DNA from: Synechococcus sp. CS-1329 | Lineage (GTDB): Bacteria > Cyanobacteriota > Cyanobacteriia > PCC-6307 > Cyanobiaceae | DNA: 64,000 nucleotides | NCBI RefSeq assembly: GCF_025128055.1 | Contig: NZ_JAHLYS010000015.1 | Coordinates: 1-64,000, forward strand | Direction: 5' to 3' | Part shown: in pieces, positions 17,516 through 26,875 of the stretch | Position numbering within the stretch: position 1 is the stretch's first letter | Layout of the letters: every line of letters begins with the position of its first letter | Program-made: the position numbers and the translations under genes | The notes under the pieces: generated by a model | The model's database searches: none | The model's input: the letters and a program-made list of their open reading frames with translations, nothing else | What the model was told of the DNA's origin: nothing

Positions 17516-17623
17516 ATGGGAATCGATTTCCATCTGATCGCCAACTTCATGGCGCTGGCCCTGATCACCCTGGCGGGCCCAGCCGTGATCTTCATCCTCT
17601 TCTACAGGCGCGGCGCCCTCTGA
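17516..17623 (+). CDS. psb30: photosystem II protein Psb30 (Ycf12)
   Basis: A 35-residue single-helix protein: [19 protein letters not shown] then a hydrophobic stretch ending FYRRGAL. Psb30 is a peripheral one-helix subunit of the photosystem II core and stabilises the complex. Start ATG 17516. It is transcribed divergently from the YkgJ-GDT1 operon and its stop is only 7 bases from the recJ stop on the other strand. Confidence 0.92.
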   Translation: MGIDFHLIANFMALALITLAGPAVIFILFYRRGAL

Positions 17624-17630
17624 ACCGGCC

Positions 17631-19559
17631 TCAGGCCTGAAGGCCCAGGGCCAGGGCCGCCTGGTCGATCAGGCCGAGCAGGTAAGCCGGCTGATCAAGC
17701 GCCGGGAGCTCCACATGGAGTTCCCGGCCTTCTTCGTTGCGGATCAGCACTCCATCCCCCTGGCGCCGGCACCAGTAGGAGCGCTGGCGCTGCTTGAGCA
17801 GCACCGTGCCGCCGCCACTGCCGCGCAGGCCCAACAGCTCCAGTTGCAGGCGCTCCTCCCCCTGCCAGTTGTCGCTGCGCAGGCGGTAGGCCACATCCAC
17901 CAGTTCCGGCACCGTGCCCTCCCCCTGCCAGCGCCAGGCGATCGCCCGCAGCCGGCAGTCCCCCTGCTCCAGCTCCAGCTGCAGGTGGCCGCCGCGCAGC
18001 AGCCGCTGGCTGATCACCCGGCAGGCCTTGCTCCAGAACACCGGCGCCGGCAGTCCTGCCCCCAGGGGTTCAAGCCGCTGCAGCTCGCGCCAGAAGCCCC
18101 GGCCGATGCGCTCCAGCTCCAGGCAGGCCTCCGGCTCCACCGGTGAGCCGCTGCCGCGATCGCCCAGCCAGCTGGCGGCCAGCTCGTTGAGCTGCTGATG
18201 CAGCTCCGCCAGCCGCTCCGCCCTCACGCTGAAGCCGCCGGCGGCGGGATGGCCGCCGTAGCGCTCCAGCAGGGCGCCGCAGTGGTTGAGGGCCTGATCC
18301 ACCGCAAATCCCTTCGGGGCCCGCACCGACGCCCGCAGCCGGCCGCCCCCCTCTCCGGCCAGCAGGGCCACGGGCAGGCCATAGCGCTCCACCAGCCTGG
18401 CGGCCACGATGCCGATCACACCGTGATGCCAGTGGGTCTGGGCGAGCAGCACAAAGGGGCTGGGCTCGGGGCCATCGGCCTCCACCAGGGCCACCGCCTC
18501 CGCCTCGATCGCCTCACAGAGCTCCCGCCGCTGCCGGTTGAGGGCCTCGCAGTCCTGGGCCAGGGCCATGGCGCGCTCGCGGTCGTCGGTGGTGAGCAGA
18601 TCCACCACCAGGGCCGGATCGCCCAGCCGCCCCACGGCGTTGATGCGCGGTGCCAGCTTGAAGGCCACCGCCGTGGCATCGAGGGGCTCCTCCCCCAGCC
18701 CCGCCAGCCGCTGCAGGGCCTGCAGGCCCGGCAGGGGTGAGGCGTGCAGCCGCTTGAGGCCATCGCGCAACCAGCGCCGGTTCACCCCCAGCAGGGGAGC
18801 CATGTCGGCCACGGTGCCGATGCAGAACAGATCCAGGGCCATGGCGGTGGCATCGGCTCGGCCCAGCTGGCTGGCGAGCACCATCGCCAGCAGATAGGCC
18901 AGCCCCACCCCCGCCAGACCCCGGTAGGGCGAACCCTCGGGGGTGCAGGCCGGATGGAGCAGGGCCAGATAGGGCGGGTGCTCGGCGGGGAGCGTGTGGT
19001 GGTCGGTGAGGATCACCTCCACCCCCAGATCCCGGGCCCGCTCCAGGGCCTCCCGGGCGGAGATGCCGTTGTCGACGGTGACCAGCAGGCGCACCCCCTC
19101 GCCCCGGAGCCGCTCCACCATGCCGGCATTGAGGCCGTAGCCCTCCTCCTGACGGCTGGGGATGGCGGCCTGGGGACGGGCCCCCAGCCGCTGCAGCACC
19201 CCCACCAGCAGGGCGGTGCTGGTCATGCCGTCGGCGTCGTAATCGCCGCAGATCGCCACCGCCTCCGCCGCGGCGCAGGCCCGCACCAGCCGCTCCACCG
19301 CCAGCGCCAGATCGGCGAAGTGCTCGCGCGGGTCGGGAGCGGCGGTGGGCTCCAGCAGTTCCTGGATTGCCTCGGGGCTGTCGAAGCCCCGTCGGCGCAG
19401 CACCGCCAGCAACTCCGGCGGCAGACCCAGGGCTTCCATGGCGCTGGCCTGGGCCCCGTCGCGGCTGGGGGGCAGGGGTGCGGGCAGTTGCCAGCGCTGC
19501 TCAGGCGGTGTGAAGGGCAGGGGAACCTCAGGGCAGTGGGGCCATTTTGACCGGCTCAC
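17631..19559 (-). CDS. recJ: single-stranded-DNA-specific exonuclease RecJ
   Basis: 642 residues, normal for the family. The DHH catalytic domain shows CGDYDADGMTSTALL, VTVDNGIS and LTDHHTLP. The DHHA1 domain shows GRLRASVRAPKGF and YGGHPAAGGFSV. It degrades single-stranded DNA 5' to 3' in recombination and mismatch repair, acting in the cytoplasm. The C-terminal OB-like part is somewhat extended. The gene is monocistronic by position, convergent with psb30. Confidence 0.95.
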   Translation of the reverse strand: MSRSKWPHCPEVPLPFTPPEQRWQLPAPLPPSRDGAQASAMEALGLPPELLAVLRRRGFDSPEAIQELLEPTAAPDPREHFADLALAVERLVRACAAAEAVAICGDYDADGMTSTALLVGVLQRLGARPQAAIPSRQEEGYGLNAGMVERLRGEGVRLLVTVDNGISAREALERARDLGVEVILTDHHTLPAEHPPYLALLHPACTPEGSPYRGLAGVGLAYLLAMVLASQLGRADATAMALDLFCIGTVADMAPLLGVNRRWLRDGLKRLHASPLPGLQALQRLAGLGEEPLDATAVAFKLAPRINAVGRLGDPALVVDLLTTDDRERAMALAQDCEALNRQRRELCEAIEAEAVALVEADGPEPSPFVLLAQTHWHHGVIGIVAARLVERYGLPVALLAGEGGGRLRASVRAPKGFAVDQALNHCGALLERYGGHPAAGGFSVRAERLAELHQQLNELAASWLGDRGSGSPVEPEACLELERIGRGFWRELQRLEPLGAGLPAPVFWSKACRVISQRLLRGGHLQLELEQGDCRLRAIAWRWQGEGTVPELVDVAYRLRSDNWQGEERLQLELLGLRGSGGGTVLLKQRQRSYWCRRQGDGVLIRNEEGRELHVELPALDQPAYLLGLIDQAALALGLQA

Positions 19560-19581
19560 CTCCAGCTCCTAGCCTCTATGG

Positions 19582-20346
19582 ATGCAAGCCCGTGCCGTCC
19601 AGGGTTCCCTGCGCGCCCTGCTCTGGGACGTGGACGGCACGCTGGCCGAAACCGAACTGGATGGTCACCGGGTGGCCTTCAACCGGGCCTTTGCCCAGCT
19701 CGGCCTGCCCTGGCGGTGGGACCCAGCCACCTACATCGAGCTGCTGGCGATCAGCGGCGGCCGGGAGCGGCTGCACTGGTTCCTTCAGCATCAGCAGGGC
19801 GGGCAGCCCGAGGAAGAGCTGCTGGAGGCCTTACACCGGGCCAAGCAGCGGCACTACCGCCAGCTGCTGGAGGCCGGTGAGGTTCAGCTGCGAGCCGGTG
19901 TGCGGCGATTGATCCAGGCGGCGGCGGCGGCCGGCCTGCAGCAGGCGATCGTGACCACCAGCGGCCGCGAGGCGGTGGCCGCCCTGCTGGAGAACCAGCT
20001 CAGGGAGTTGAGCGAGCTGCTGCCGCTGCGGATCTGTGCCGACGACGTGACCGCCAAGAAGCCCGATCCCGAGGCCTACCTCCTGGCCCTGCAGCGCCTG
20101 GGGCTGGAGCCGAGTGAAGCGGTGGCCATTGAGGATTCCCCGGCGGGCCTGGCGGCGGCCACGGCGGCCGGTCTGCGCTGCCTGGTGACCCTCAGTGCCG
20201 CCACTGGCCAGCATCCAGCCGCACAGTTCAAGGCCGCCTCCAGCCTCACCGACGGCCTGGAGCCCACCAGGGTGCTGCGGGGACCGGCTTGTGCCGGCGG
20301 CCTGATCACGCTCTCCTACCTGGAGCAGTTGCCAGCGATGCCATGA
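19582..20346 (+). CDS. HAD-IA family phosphatase (CbbY/Gph-like)
   Basis: 254 residues with all HAD motifs: nucleophile loop LLWDVDGTLAETELDGH, motif II AIVTTSG, motif III Lys in TAKKPDPEAY, and motif IV VAIEDSPAGLAAATAAG. The cap is the alpha-helical C1 type of CbbY or phosphoglycolate phosphatases. Substrate specificity cannot be read from sequence. It overlaps ycf20 by 4 bases, and a glycerate kinase follows, which fits a sugar-phosphate or photorespiratory role (inference). Confidence 0.88.
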   Translation: MQARAVQGSLRALLWDVDGTLAETELDGHRVAFNRAFAQLGLPWRWDPATYIELLAISGGRERLHWFLQHQQGGQPEEELLEALHRAKQRHYRQLLEAGEVQLRAGVRRLIQAAAAAGLQQAIVTTSGREAVAALLENQLRELSELLPLRICADDVTAKKPDPEAYLLALQRLGLEPSEAVAIEDSPAGLAAATAAGLRCLVTLSAATGQHPAAQFKAASSLTDGLEPTRVLRGPACAGGLITLSYLEQLPAMP

Positions 20347-20687
20347 GTCCGTTGCCCGTGCAATCCACCCGCCTGGAGCAGGCCCTGGAGAGCGGCGGCC
20401 GCACGGCTCTCTCCGGATGGCGCGGCAGTTGGCGCCACCGCAGCCTGGCGCTGCTGGCGCTGCTGGTCGGCCTGTTCGCCGGCAACAACGCCACCTCGTT
20501 CGTGCTCTACCAACTGGGGCCGCGCCCGCTGGTGGTGCTGCTGCTGGTGGTGGTGGTGGAGTTTCTGGCTCGGCTGCGCAGCCACTGGGTGCGGGGGGAG
20601 CCCTCCCTGGGCTGGGTGCTCTGCGACAACCTGCGCCTTGGAGTGGTCTATGCCGTGGTGCTGGAAGGGTTCAAGCTCGGCTCGTGA
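20343..20687 (+). CDS. ycf20: DUF565/Ycf20 family membrane protein
   Basis: 114 residues from ATG 20343, overlapping the HAD stop by 4 bases. Two or three hydrophobic segments (LALLALLVGLFAGNNATS; LVVLLLVVVVEFLARL) and a C-terminal LRLGVVYAVVLEGFKLGS, which is the typical family ending. Ycf20 homologues in algae influence non-photochemical quenching. Its stop overlaps the GTG start of the glycerate kinase gene (GTGA), so the three genes are translationally coupled. Confidence 0.85.
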   Translation: MSPLPVQSTRLEQALESGGRTALSGWRGSWRHRSLALLALLVGLFAGNNATSFVLYQLGPRPLVVLLLVVVVEFLARLRSHWVRGEPSLGWVLCDNLRLGVVYAVVLEGFKLGS

Positions 20688-21685
20688 GCGCTGTCCCCTC
20701 CTCCTCTGCCTGGCCCTGGTCCTTCCCACCGGAGCCGCACCGGCGGCTGCTGGCCCGCTGTGGCGTCAGCGATCCGCTCGCCTGGGCCCAGCTGTGGTCT
20801 CAGCGCGTCGGGGCCTGGGAGGGCCCACCCCATCCCAGCCTGCTCTGGGGTCTGGTGTTGCCGCTGCTCAGCGGCTGCCATTCCAGGCTCAGCGGCGAAG
20901 GCTCCCCGCTGTTGATCGGGCTGAACGGGCCGGTGGGGGCCGGCAAGACCACCCTGGGCCAAACGCTGGAGCGGCTGGCGCCCAGCTTCGGTCTGCGCCT
21001 GGCGGTGGTCTCGATCGATGACGCCTACCTGCCCTACGAGCAGCGACTGCAGCGGCTGGCGGGTAACCCCTTCGGCGTCAGCCGCGTTCCGCCCGGCAGC
21101 CACGACCTGCCCCTGCTGTTGGAGTGCCTGCGCCGCTGGCGCTCGGGGGAGCCGTTGCAGCTGCCCCGCTTCGACAAGCGTCTGCGCGCCGGCCTGGGCG
21201 ATCGGGCCGGCTGGCGCCGTTTCGAGGCCGTGGATGTGCTGGTGCTGGAGGGCTGGCTGGTGGGCTGCCGGGCCCTGGGGGAGAGCGCCCTCTCCAGGGC
21301 CATGGCCCAGCCGCTGCAGCCGTGGAGCCGGCCGCTCAGCGCCGCAGAACTGGCCTGGTTACCGCGCTGGGACCGGGAGCTGCAGGCCTATCAGCCGCTC
21401 TGGGATCAGCTCGATGGGCTGTGGCTGCTCAGACCGAAGTGCTGGAACCTGCCCCTGCGCTGGCGCCTCCAGGCCGAAGCCCGCCAGCGTCGCTGCTCAG
21501 GCCAGGCACTCCAGGCCGTGGAGGTGGCGGCCATGGCACAGGCCACCCTGGCCTCGCTGCCGCCGGAGATTTACCAGGAACCCCTGGCGAAATCGATGCC
21601 TGGATGCTCAGACGCCCAGGCTCTGATCAGGCTCGATGGCCAGCGCCGCTGCATCTGGAGCGGCCCAGCCGAAGAGGCAGTGTGA
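20684..21685 (+). CDS. glyK: D-glycerate 3-kinase
   Basis: 333 residues from GTG 20684. The P-loop is GLNGPVGAGKTTLGQ, followed by a VVSIDDAYLPYEQR segment and LVLEGWLVG, the pattern of plant/cyanobacterial glycerate kinases related to phosphoribulokinase. It phosphorylates D-glycerate to 3-phosphoglycerate, closing the photorespiratory cycle. It is the third gene of the coupled HAD-ycf20-glyK cluster. Confidence 0.88.
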   Translation: MSAVPSSSAWPWSFPPEPHRRLLARCGVSDPLAWAQLWSQRVGAWEGPPHPSLLWGLVLPLLSGCHSRLSGEGSPLLIGLNGPVGAGKTTLGQTLERLAPSFGLRLAVVSIDDAYLPYEQRLQRLAGNPFGVSRVPPGSHDLPLLLECLRRWRSGEPLQLPRFDKRLRAGLGDRAGWRRFEAVDVLVLEGWLVGCRALGESALSRAMAQPLQPWSRPLSAAELAWLPRWDRELQAYQPLWDQLDGLWLLRPKCWNLPLRWRLQAEARQRRCSGQALQAVEVAAMAQATLASLPPEIYQEPLAKSMPGCSDAQALIRLDGQRRCIWSGPAEEAV

Positions 21686-21704
21686 TCAGCAATCAGCTGC
21701 TGAA

Positions 21705-21884
21705 TCAGCTCTCGCTTTCGTCGGCGGATTCGTCAATCGGATAGACGAAGCCCTGGGCCCGGCCACTCAGCACGGCTTTGCCCAGTGACATCGCCTTGCG
21801 GGCCGCCACGGTTGCCTTTGCCTTCCAGTGGGCATGGCGCTGATTGCGCTTGCCCTTGGAGGTTTTCTTCTTGGGAACAGCCAT
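21705..21884 (-). CDS. rpmF: 50S ribosomal protein L32
   Basis: 59 residues from ATG 21884 ([20 protein letters not shown]), the canonical bacterial/plastid L32 N-terminus, with an extended acidic tail (DESADESES) often seen in this lineage. No CxxC zinc motifs, so it is the zinc-independent form. It is transcribed divergently from ftsH and convergently with glyK, 19 bases apart. Confidence 0.95.
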   Translation of the reverse strand: MAVPKKKTSKGKRNQRHAHWKAKATVAARKAMSLGKAVLSGRAQGFVYPIDESADESES

Positions 21885-21937
21885 CCCGCCCGACCAGCCA
21901 AACAACGATCTTCCGCTGTCGTGAGGCCTTTCGTCAA
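21884..21937 (-). promoter_or_regulatory. candidate rpmF promoter region
   Basis: On the minus strand a TTGACG -35 hexamer lies at 21937-21932, and a weak GAAGAT -10 follows about 18 bases on. This is between the divergent rpmF and ftsH starts. The -10 is poor, so this is a suggestion only. Confidence 0.3.
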
Positions 21938-21968
21938 ATCGCTAAGCTCAGCGCAGAAGCAGAACCCT

Positions 21969-23909
21969 GTGAGCAGCCCGCGTCCGGTGCTCCCTCTCTG
22001 GCCGGAGGTTGCCCCTGATCTTCTGGCGGCGGCACCGGCCCAGCCGGAGGTCAGCCCCTCACCAGCTCCATCCCCCACCCCAACGCGGGAGGGCGGCCTG
22101 ATGGGTCGCCTGGTGCGTCCCTCCGAGCCACCGCCCTCCTACAGCGAGCTGCTCAAGCTGATCGAGGGCGGCACGATCAAGGAGCTGGAGCTGTCGCCAC
22201 GCCAGCGGGAGGTGCAGGTGCAGTTCAAGGACGGCAGCAGCACCCGGGTGCCGGTCTTCGCCAACGATTCGGTGCTGTTGCGCACGGCCGAACAGAGCCG
22301 TGTGCCACTCACGGTGCGCGACGACCGCGAGGATGACGCTGCCGCCGGGCTGCTGGTGAATGTGCTGCTGGTGGTGCTGCTGCTGGGTGGGCTCACCCTG
22401 TTGCTGCGTCGCTCCTCCCAGGTGGCCAACAAGGCGATGGGCTTCGGCCGCAGTCAGCCCCGCCTGCAACCGGAGGGCGCGGTCACCGTCCGCTTCGAAG
22501 ATGTGGCCGGCATCAATGAGGCCAAGGCCGAACTGCAGGAAGTGGTGAGCTTCCTGGGTCAACCGGAGCGCTTCACCGCCCTTGGCGCCAAGATTCCCCG
22601 GGGCGTGCTGCTGGTGGGCCCTCCCGGCACCGGCAAGACGCTGCTGGCCAAGGCCATCGCCGGCGAGGCCGGAGTGCCCTTCTTCTCGATGGCGGCCTCG
22701 GGCTTTGTCGAGATGTTCGTGGGTGTGGGCGCCAGCCGGGTGCGCGACCTGTTCAAGCGGGCCAAAGAAAAGGCTCCCTGCATCATTTTCATCGATGAGG
22801 TGGATGCGGTGGGGCGCCAGCGTGGCGCCGGCATCGGCGGTGGCAACGACGAGCGCGAGCAGACCCTCAACCAGCTGCTCACGGAGATGGATGGCTTCGA
22901 GCAGAACTCGGGCGTGATCCTGATCGCGGCCACCAACCGCCCCGATGTGCTCGATGTGGCCCTCACCCGGCCGGGGCGCTTCGACCGCCAGATCCAGGTG
23001 GACCTGCCCGACCGCCGTGGCCGTGAGGCGATCCTGTCGGTGCACTCCCGCAGTCGGCCCCTGGATCCCTCCGTGTCGCTGGCCACCTGGGCGGCGCGCA
23101 CTCCGGGCTTCTCCGGCGCTGATCTGGCCAACCTGCTCAACGAGGCGGCGATCCTCACCGCCCGTCGCCAGCGCAGCAGCATCGACGACCAGGCCCTCAG
23201 CGATGCCCTGGAGCGCATCACCATGGGCCTGGCGGTGGCCCCCCTGCAGGACAGCGCCAAGAAACGCCTGATCGCCTACCACGAGATCGGCCACGCCCTG
23301 CTCAGCTCGCTGGTGCCCCATGCCGACAAGCTCGACAAGGTGACCCTGCTGCCCCGCTCCGGCGGTGTCGGCGGTTTTGCCCGCACCATGCCCGATGAGG
23401 AAATCCTCGATTCAGGGCTGATCAGCAAGGCCTACCTGCAGGCCCGGCTGGTGGTGGTGATGGGCGGCCGGGCCGCCGAGCAGGTGGTCTTCGGTCCGAG
23501 CGAGATCACCCAGGGCGCCTCCGGTGACCTGCAGATGGCCACGCGCATCAGCCGCGAGATGGTTACCCGCTACGGCTTCTCGCCGCTGGGCCAGGTGGCG
23601 CTGGAGGGCGACGGCCATGAGGTGTTCCTCGGCCGTGATCTGCTGCACACCCGCCCCAGCTACGCCGAATCCACCGGCCGTCAGATCGATCTTCAGGTGC
23701 GTCATCTCTCCCAGCAGGCCCTGGAGCAGGCCCTCACCCTGCTGCGCCCCCGACGCGCCCTGATGGATGAACTGGTGGAGCGGCTGATTGAGCAGGAAAC
23801 CCTCGGTGGCGAGGAGTTCCGGGTCATCGTTGATCGCTTCGAAGCCAGTGGCACCCAGCCCGCCGGCTCCGGGCCCCCGGCGGCACTGCCGGTGGCCGGC
23901 CACGCCTGA
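21969..23909 (+). CDS. ftsH: ATP-dependent zinc metalloprotease FtsH
   Basis: About 646 residues from GTG 21969; GTG 21921 is an alternative. A Pro-rich leader and small non-cytoplasmic domain precede a membrane helix ([19 protein letters not shown]). Then follow the AAA domain with Walker A GPPGTGKT, Walker [12 protein letters not shown] and second-region homology [19 protein letters not shown], and the M41 protease with HEIGH zinc ligands. It degrades damaged membrane proteins such as photosystem II D1. The usual first helix is missing with these starts; the open frame reaching 21828 would supply one but is antisense to rpmF. Confidence 0.9.
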   Translation: MSSPRPVLPLWPEVAPDLLAAAPAQPEVSPSPAPSPTPTREGGLMGRLVRPSEPPPSYSELLKLIEGGTIKELELSPRQREVQVQFKDGSSTRVPVFANDSVLLRTAEQSRVPLTVRDDREDDAAAGLLVNVLLVVLLLGGLTLLLRRSSQVANKAMGFGRSQPRLQPEGAVTVRFEDVAGINEAKAELQEVVSFLGQPERFTALGAKIPRGVLLVGPPGTGKTLLAKAIAGEAGVPFFSMAASGFVEMFVGVGASRVRDLFKRAKEKAPCIIFIDEVDAVGRQRGAGIGGGNDEREQTLNQLLTEMDGFEQNSGVILIAATNRPDVLDVALTRPGRFDRQIQVDLPDRRGREAILSVHSRSRPLDPSVSLATWAARTPGFSGADLANLLNEAAILTARRQRSSIDDQALSDALERITMGLAVAPLQDSAKKRLIAYHEIGHALLSSLVPHADKLDKVTLLPRSGGVGGFARTMPDEEILDSGLISKAYLQARLVVVMGGRAAEQVVFGPSEITQGASGDLQMATRISREMVTRYGFSPLGQVALEGDGHEVFLGRDLLHTRPSYAESTGRQIDLQVRHLSQQALEQALTLLRPRRALMDELVERLIEQETLGGEEFRVIVDRFEASGTQPAGSGPPAALPVAGHA

Positions 23910-23911
23910 GC

Positions 23912-23947
23912 CTGATTCGCTGAGCCGGATCAGGCTCAGCGAATCAG
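23912..23947. terminator. bidirectional hairpin between ftsH and the cupin gene
   Basis: A perfect 15-base inverted repeat, CTGATTCGCTGAGCC and its complement, with a 6-base loop GGATCA. It sits exactly between the convergent ends of ftsH (+) and the cupin gene (-), overlapping the cupin stop codon. No long T-tract follows on either side, so termination efficiency is uncertain. Confidence 0.6.
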
Positions 23948-24924
23948 CTGAAGCGGATGTCGAGGCTGCGCAGGTAGGTGTGCAGGGCGGCGTCCTGAAT
24001 CGGCAGCAGCAGCGCGTCTTCGCCGCTCTCGTTGACGTGACCGTGCCAGTGGCCCGGCGGGGTGACGAAGGCCGCCCCCGGCTCCCACTCCATGCGCAGG
24101 GGGTTGCGGATCGTGCCATCGGCATTGAGCTCCGGCCCCGAGAGGGTGGCGCAGCCTGGGGTACAGGCGATCACCAGGTCGAGGGCCACCGACTGGTGGC
24201 GGTGGGGGGCCTGGATGGCTCCGGCCGGCACCAGCCCGTACATGGCCCAGAGGGTGTGGGTGACGGTGCGGCTCCTGGGCAGATCGCTGTTGGCCAGCAG
24301 CAGGCTGAGACGGTTGCTGCGGGCGCTGCTGGGGTCGGCCGCCAGGGCCGCCAGCTCCCGCCGCAGCCATTCCCCCGGGTAGTGGGTGGCCTCGAAGCGG
24401 GGCTGATCGGCGCTCACCCCCAGGTGGTTGAGCAGGGGCTCGTCGTGGACCCAGTAGAGGACGCTCTCCTCCTGGGCTTCCAGCTGGGCCGCCTCTCCGC
24501 AGGGCAGCACGAAGAGATCCCCCTGGCTCCAGGGCTGATCCAGCGCTCCACCAAGGGCGCCGGCCGGCCGGCGGCAACGGCCGGCCCCACGCCAGACGTA
24601 GAACAGGAAGCTGGTGGCGTTGGCCCCGGCGCTGATTGTTTCACCCGCCAGGATGCGGATGAAGTTGGCGCTCAGGGCCGGGCTGGTGGCCGGGCCCCGG
24701 CAGCCCAGCTCGTCGCTGAGATCGAGGGGAAGGATGGCGCTGGGACCGCTGGCGTGCAGCTCAGGTCCCCAGCGTCCTTCCGGGATCGGCTCGGTGAGGC
24801 CGCGCCGCACCGGATTGGCGGCCTGGCGGTAATCAAAGAGCTGGGCCTTTCCCGCCGCGGCCATCGACAGGACAGCGCTCTGATCCGGCCGCAGGGCCAC
24901 GGGGGCTTCAGGAGTTTGGGTCAT
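23944..24924 (-). CDS. cupin-domain protein, gentisate-dioxygenase-like
   Basis: 326 residues from ATG 24924 (MTQTPEAPVALR). Two cupin-like barrels: an N-terminal FLFYVWRGAGRCRR ... QGDLFVLPCGE and a C-terminal APHRHQSVALDLVI ... PPGHWHGHVNESG. The histidines of the second are plausible metal ligands. The bicupin layout resembles gentisate/1-hydroxy-2-naphthoate dioxygenases, but ring-cleavage activity in a picocyanobacterium is only a family-based guess. It appears monocistronic. Confidence 0.75.
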   Translation of the reverse strand: MTQTPEAPVALRPDQSAVLSMAAAGKAQLFDYRQAANPVRRGLTEPIPEGRWGPELHASGPSAILPLDLSDELGCRGPATSPALSANFIRILAGETISAGANATSFLFYVWRGAGRCRRPAGALGGALDQPWSQGDLFVLPCGEAAQLEAQEESVLYWVHDEPLLNHLGVSADQPRFEATHYPGEWLRRELAALAADPSSARSNRLSLLLANSDLPRSRTVTHTLWAMYGLVPAGAIQAPHRHQSVALDLVIACTPGCATLSGPELNADGTIRNPLRMEWEPGAAFVTPPGHWHGHVNESGEDALLLPIQDAALHTYLRSLDIRFS

Positions 24925-25029
24925 GGATCCAGCCGCGCGCAACGTGTGCTGAGCCTATGGACGATCTCTGCCCCATTGGGTGCTGGCAGGCACACCTGGG
25001 CGGGGAAAGCGATCGGCCGCGCCTGCTGA

Positions 25030-25305
25030 TCAGCCGCCGGCCACGGCCGGCACGATGCTCACCTCATCGCCGTCGGCGAGGGCCGTGGCCTGGTTGTCGA
25101 GAAAACGGATGTCTTCGCTGTTGACGTACACGTTGAGGAAGCGCCGCAGCTTGCCGTTCTCATCGGTGAGCCTGGCGAGGATGCCGGGGAAGCGCCCCTC
25201 CATGGCCTGCAGCAGCCCATCGACGTTGGTGGCCTCCAGCTCCACGCTGGATTGATCTGAGGTGAATTTCTGCAGGGGGGTGGGGATCAGAACCTGAATC
25301 GCCAT
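25030..25305 (-). CDS. MoaD/ThiS-family sulfur-carrier-like protein
   Basis: 91 residues from ATG 25305 ([14 protein letters not shown]). A ubiquitin-like beta-grasp pattern ends in the di-glycine tail VPAVAGG required for thiocarboxylation. MoaD/ThiS proteins deliver sulfur for molybdopterin, thiamine or, in CysO-type proteins, cysteine synthesis. It lies 128 bases downstream of thrC on the same strand. The family pairing suggests a PLP-enzyme-linked role, but the target pathway is not shown. Confidence 0.85.
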   Translation of the reverse strand: MAIQVLIPTPLQKFTSDQSSVELEATNVDGLLQAMEGRFPGILARLTDENGKLRRFLNVYVNSEDIRFLDNQATALADGDEVSIVPAVAGG

Positions 25306-25433
25306 GGCGGAAGTGGAGAGCGGCGCAGCCGCCGGCAAAGGATGGTGGAAGAACTGAGCTGGAGCTTGGGAGTTGTGGGCCTGGGCCCTGGGCAGCGCAA
25401 CGAGGAGCCCCAGGGAGCCCCATGGGCACGGCC

Positions 25434-26735
25434 TCAGACGCCGATCGGCTCCCAGCTGGCGCGGTGCAGCGACTGGGCCCGCTCCCAGGCGGCATTGAAG
25501 CTGGCGAGCTGGGGCTCGATCGTGTGCGGTTCACCCACGGAGGAGGCCACGGCCTCAGTGGTTTTCAGGCCGTTGCCGGTGATGTAGGCCACGGTGGTTT
25601 CGCCCGGATCGATCTTGCCCTCCTCCACCAGCTTCTTGAGCACGGCGATGGTGGTGCCGCCGGCGGTTTCGGTGAACACGCCCTCGGTTTCAGCCAGCAG
25701 CTTGATGCCGTCGATGATCTCCTGGTCGCTGACGGCGGCAATCGTGCCGTTGGTGCGCCGGGCCAGGTCGATGGCGTAGGGGCCGTCGGCGGGGTTGCCG
25801 ATGGCGATCGATTTGGCGATGGTGTTGGGCTTCACCGGGGTGATGAAGTCGCGGCCTTCGGCGAAGGCCTGGGCGATGGGGGAGCAGCCCTCGGCCTGGG
25901 CGCCACTGAAGCGCACCGGCTTCTCATCGACGAGGCCCACCTTGATGAACTCGTCGAAGCCCTTGCGGATCTTGGTGAACAGCGAGCCGGAGGCCAGGGG
26001 CGCCACGATGTGATCCGGCAGTTGCCAGCCCAGCTGCTCGATCACCTCGTAGCCGAGGGTTTTGGAGCCCTCGGAGTAGTAGGGGCGCAGGTTGATGTTG
26101 ACGAAGCCCCAGCCGTAGGTGTTGGCCACTTCGGAGCAGAGGCGGTTCACCTGGTCGTAGTTGCCCTTCACCGCCATCAGGGTGGGGTTGTAGATCAAGG
26201 TGCCCAGCACCTTGCCCATCTCCAGATCGCTGGGGATGAACACGCAGCACTCCATGCCGGCGTGGGCGGCGATGGCGGCGGTGGAGTTGGCCAGGTTGCC
26301 GGTGGAGGCGCAGCTCACGGTGGTGAAGCCCAGTTCGCGGGCCCTGGTGAGCGCCACCGACACCACCCGGTCCTTGAAGGAGAGCGTCGGCATGTTGACG
26401 CCGTCGTTCTTGATGTAGAGGTTCTTCAGCCCCAGGCGGCGGGCCAGGCGGTTGGCCTTGAGCAGGGGTGTGAAGCCGGTGCCCACATCGATCGGATCGC
26501 CTTCGATCGGCAGGAACTCGCGGTAGCGCCAGATGGAGGTGGGGCCGGCTTCGATCGAGGCCCGGCTGACCCGGGCGCGGATGGCGTCGTAGTCGTAGAC
26601 AACCTCCAGTGGTCCGAAGCAGACGTCTTCACAGACGTGGCGCGCACTCGCCTCATAGGGGTGGCCGCATTCCTTGCAGCGCAGGCCCGTGAAGGTGGAG
26701 CGGGAAAGGGCTGAGCGGGAAAGGGCGGCCGTCAC
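25434..26735 (-). CDS. thrC: threonine synthase
   Basis: 433 residues. It converts O-phosphohomoserine to threonine with PLP. An N-terminal zinc-ribbon-like [20 protein letters not shown] precedes the fold-type II PLP domain with the Schiff-base lysine in TLSFKDRVV and the [14 protein letters not shown] phosphate-binding loop. The C-terminal [13 protein letters not shown] is conserved. It is divergent from the UPF0182 gene and upstream of the MoaD-like gene. Confidence 0.95.
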   Translation of the reverse strand: MTAALSRSALSRSTFTGLRCKECGHPYEASARHVCEDVCFGPLEVVYDYDAIRARVSRASIEAGPTSIWRYREFLPIEGDPIDVGTGFTPLLKANRLARRLGLKNLYIKNDGVNMPTLSFKDRVVSVALTRARELGFTTVSCASTGNLANSTAAIAAHAGMECCVFIPSDLEMGKVLGTLIYNPTLMAVKGNYDQVNRLCSEVANTYGWGFVNINLRPYYSEGSKTLGYEVIEQLGWQLPDHIVAPLASGSLFTKIRKGFDEFIKVGLVDEKPVRFSGAQAEGCSPIAQAFAEGRDFITPVKPNTIAKSIAIGNPADGPYAIDLARRTNGTIAAVSDQEIIDGIKLLAETEGVFTETAGGTTIAVLKKLVEEGKIDPGETTVAYITGNGLKTTEAVASSVGEPHTIEPQLASFNAAWERAQSLHRASWEPIGV

Positions 26736-26875
26736 GATGGAACCCTGCGAGTGACACGGAGGCTAACAGCGCCGTTCCAGGGCTCTGGATAATCCCGATC
26801 TCTGGAGTCGGGCTTTGCAGGGAGATCGCCTGCCGGAGCCTTCCTGCCTATGGTCCGCGGGAGATGCTCTGATCG

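Noticed and set aside
23912-23947. The hairpin after ftsH as a mobile-element inverted repeat
   Set aside because: It lies exactly between two convergent genes with no transposase or target duplication, so a terminator is the simpler explanation.
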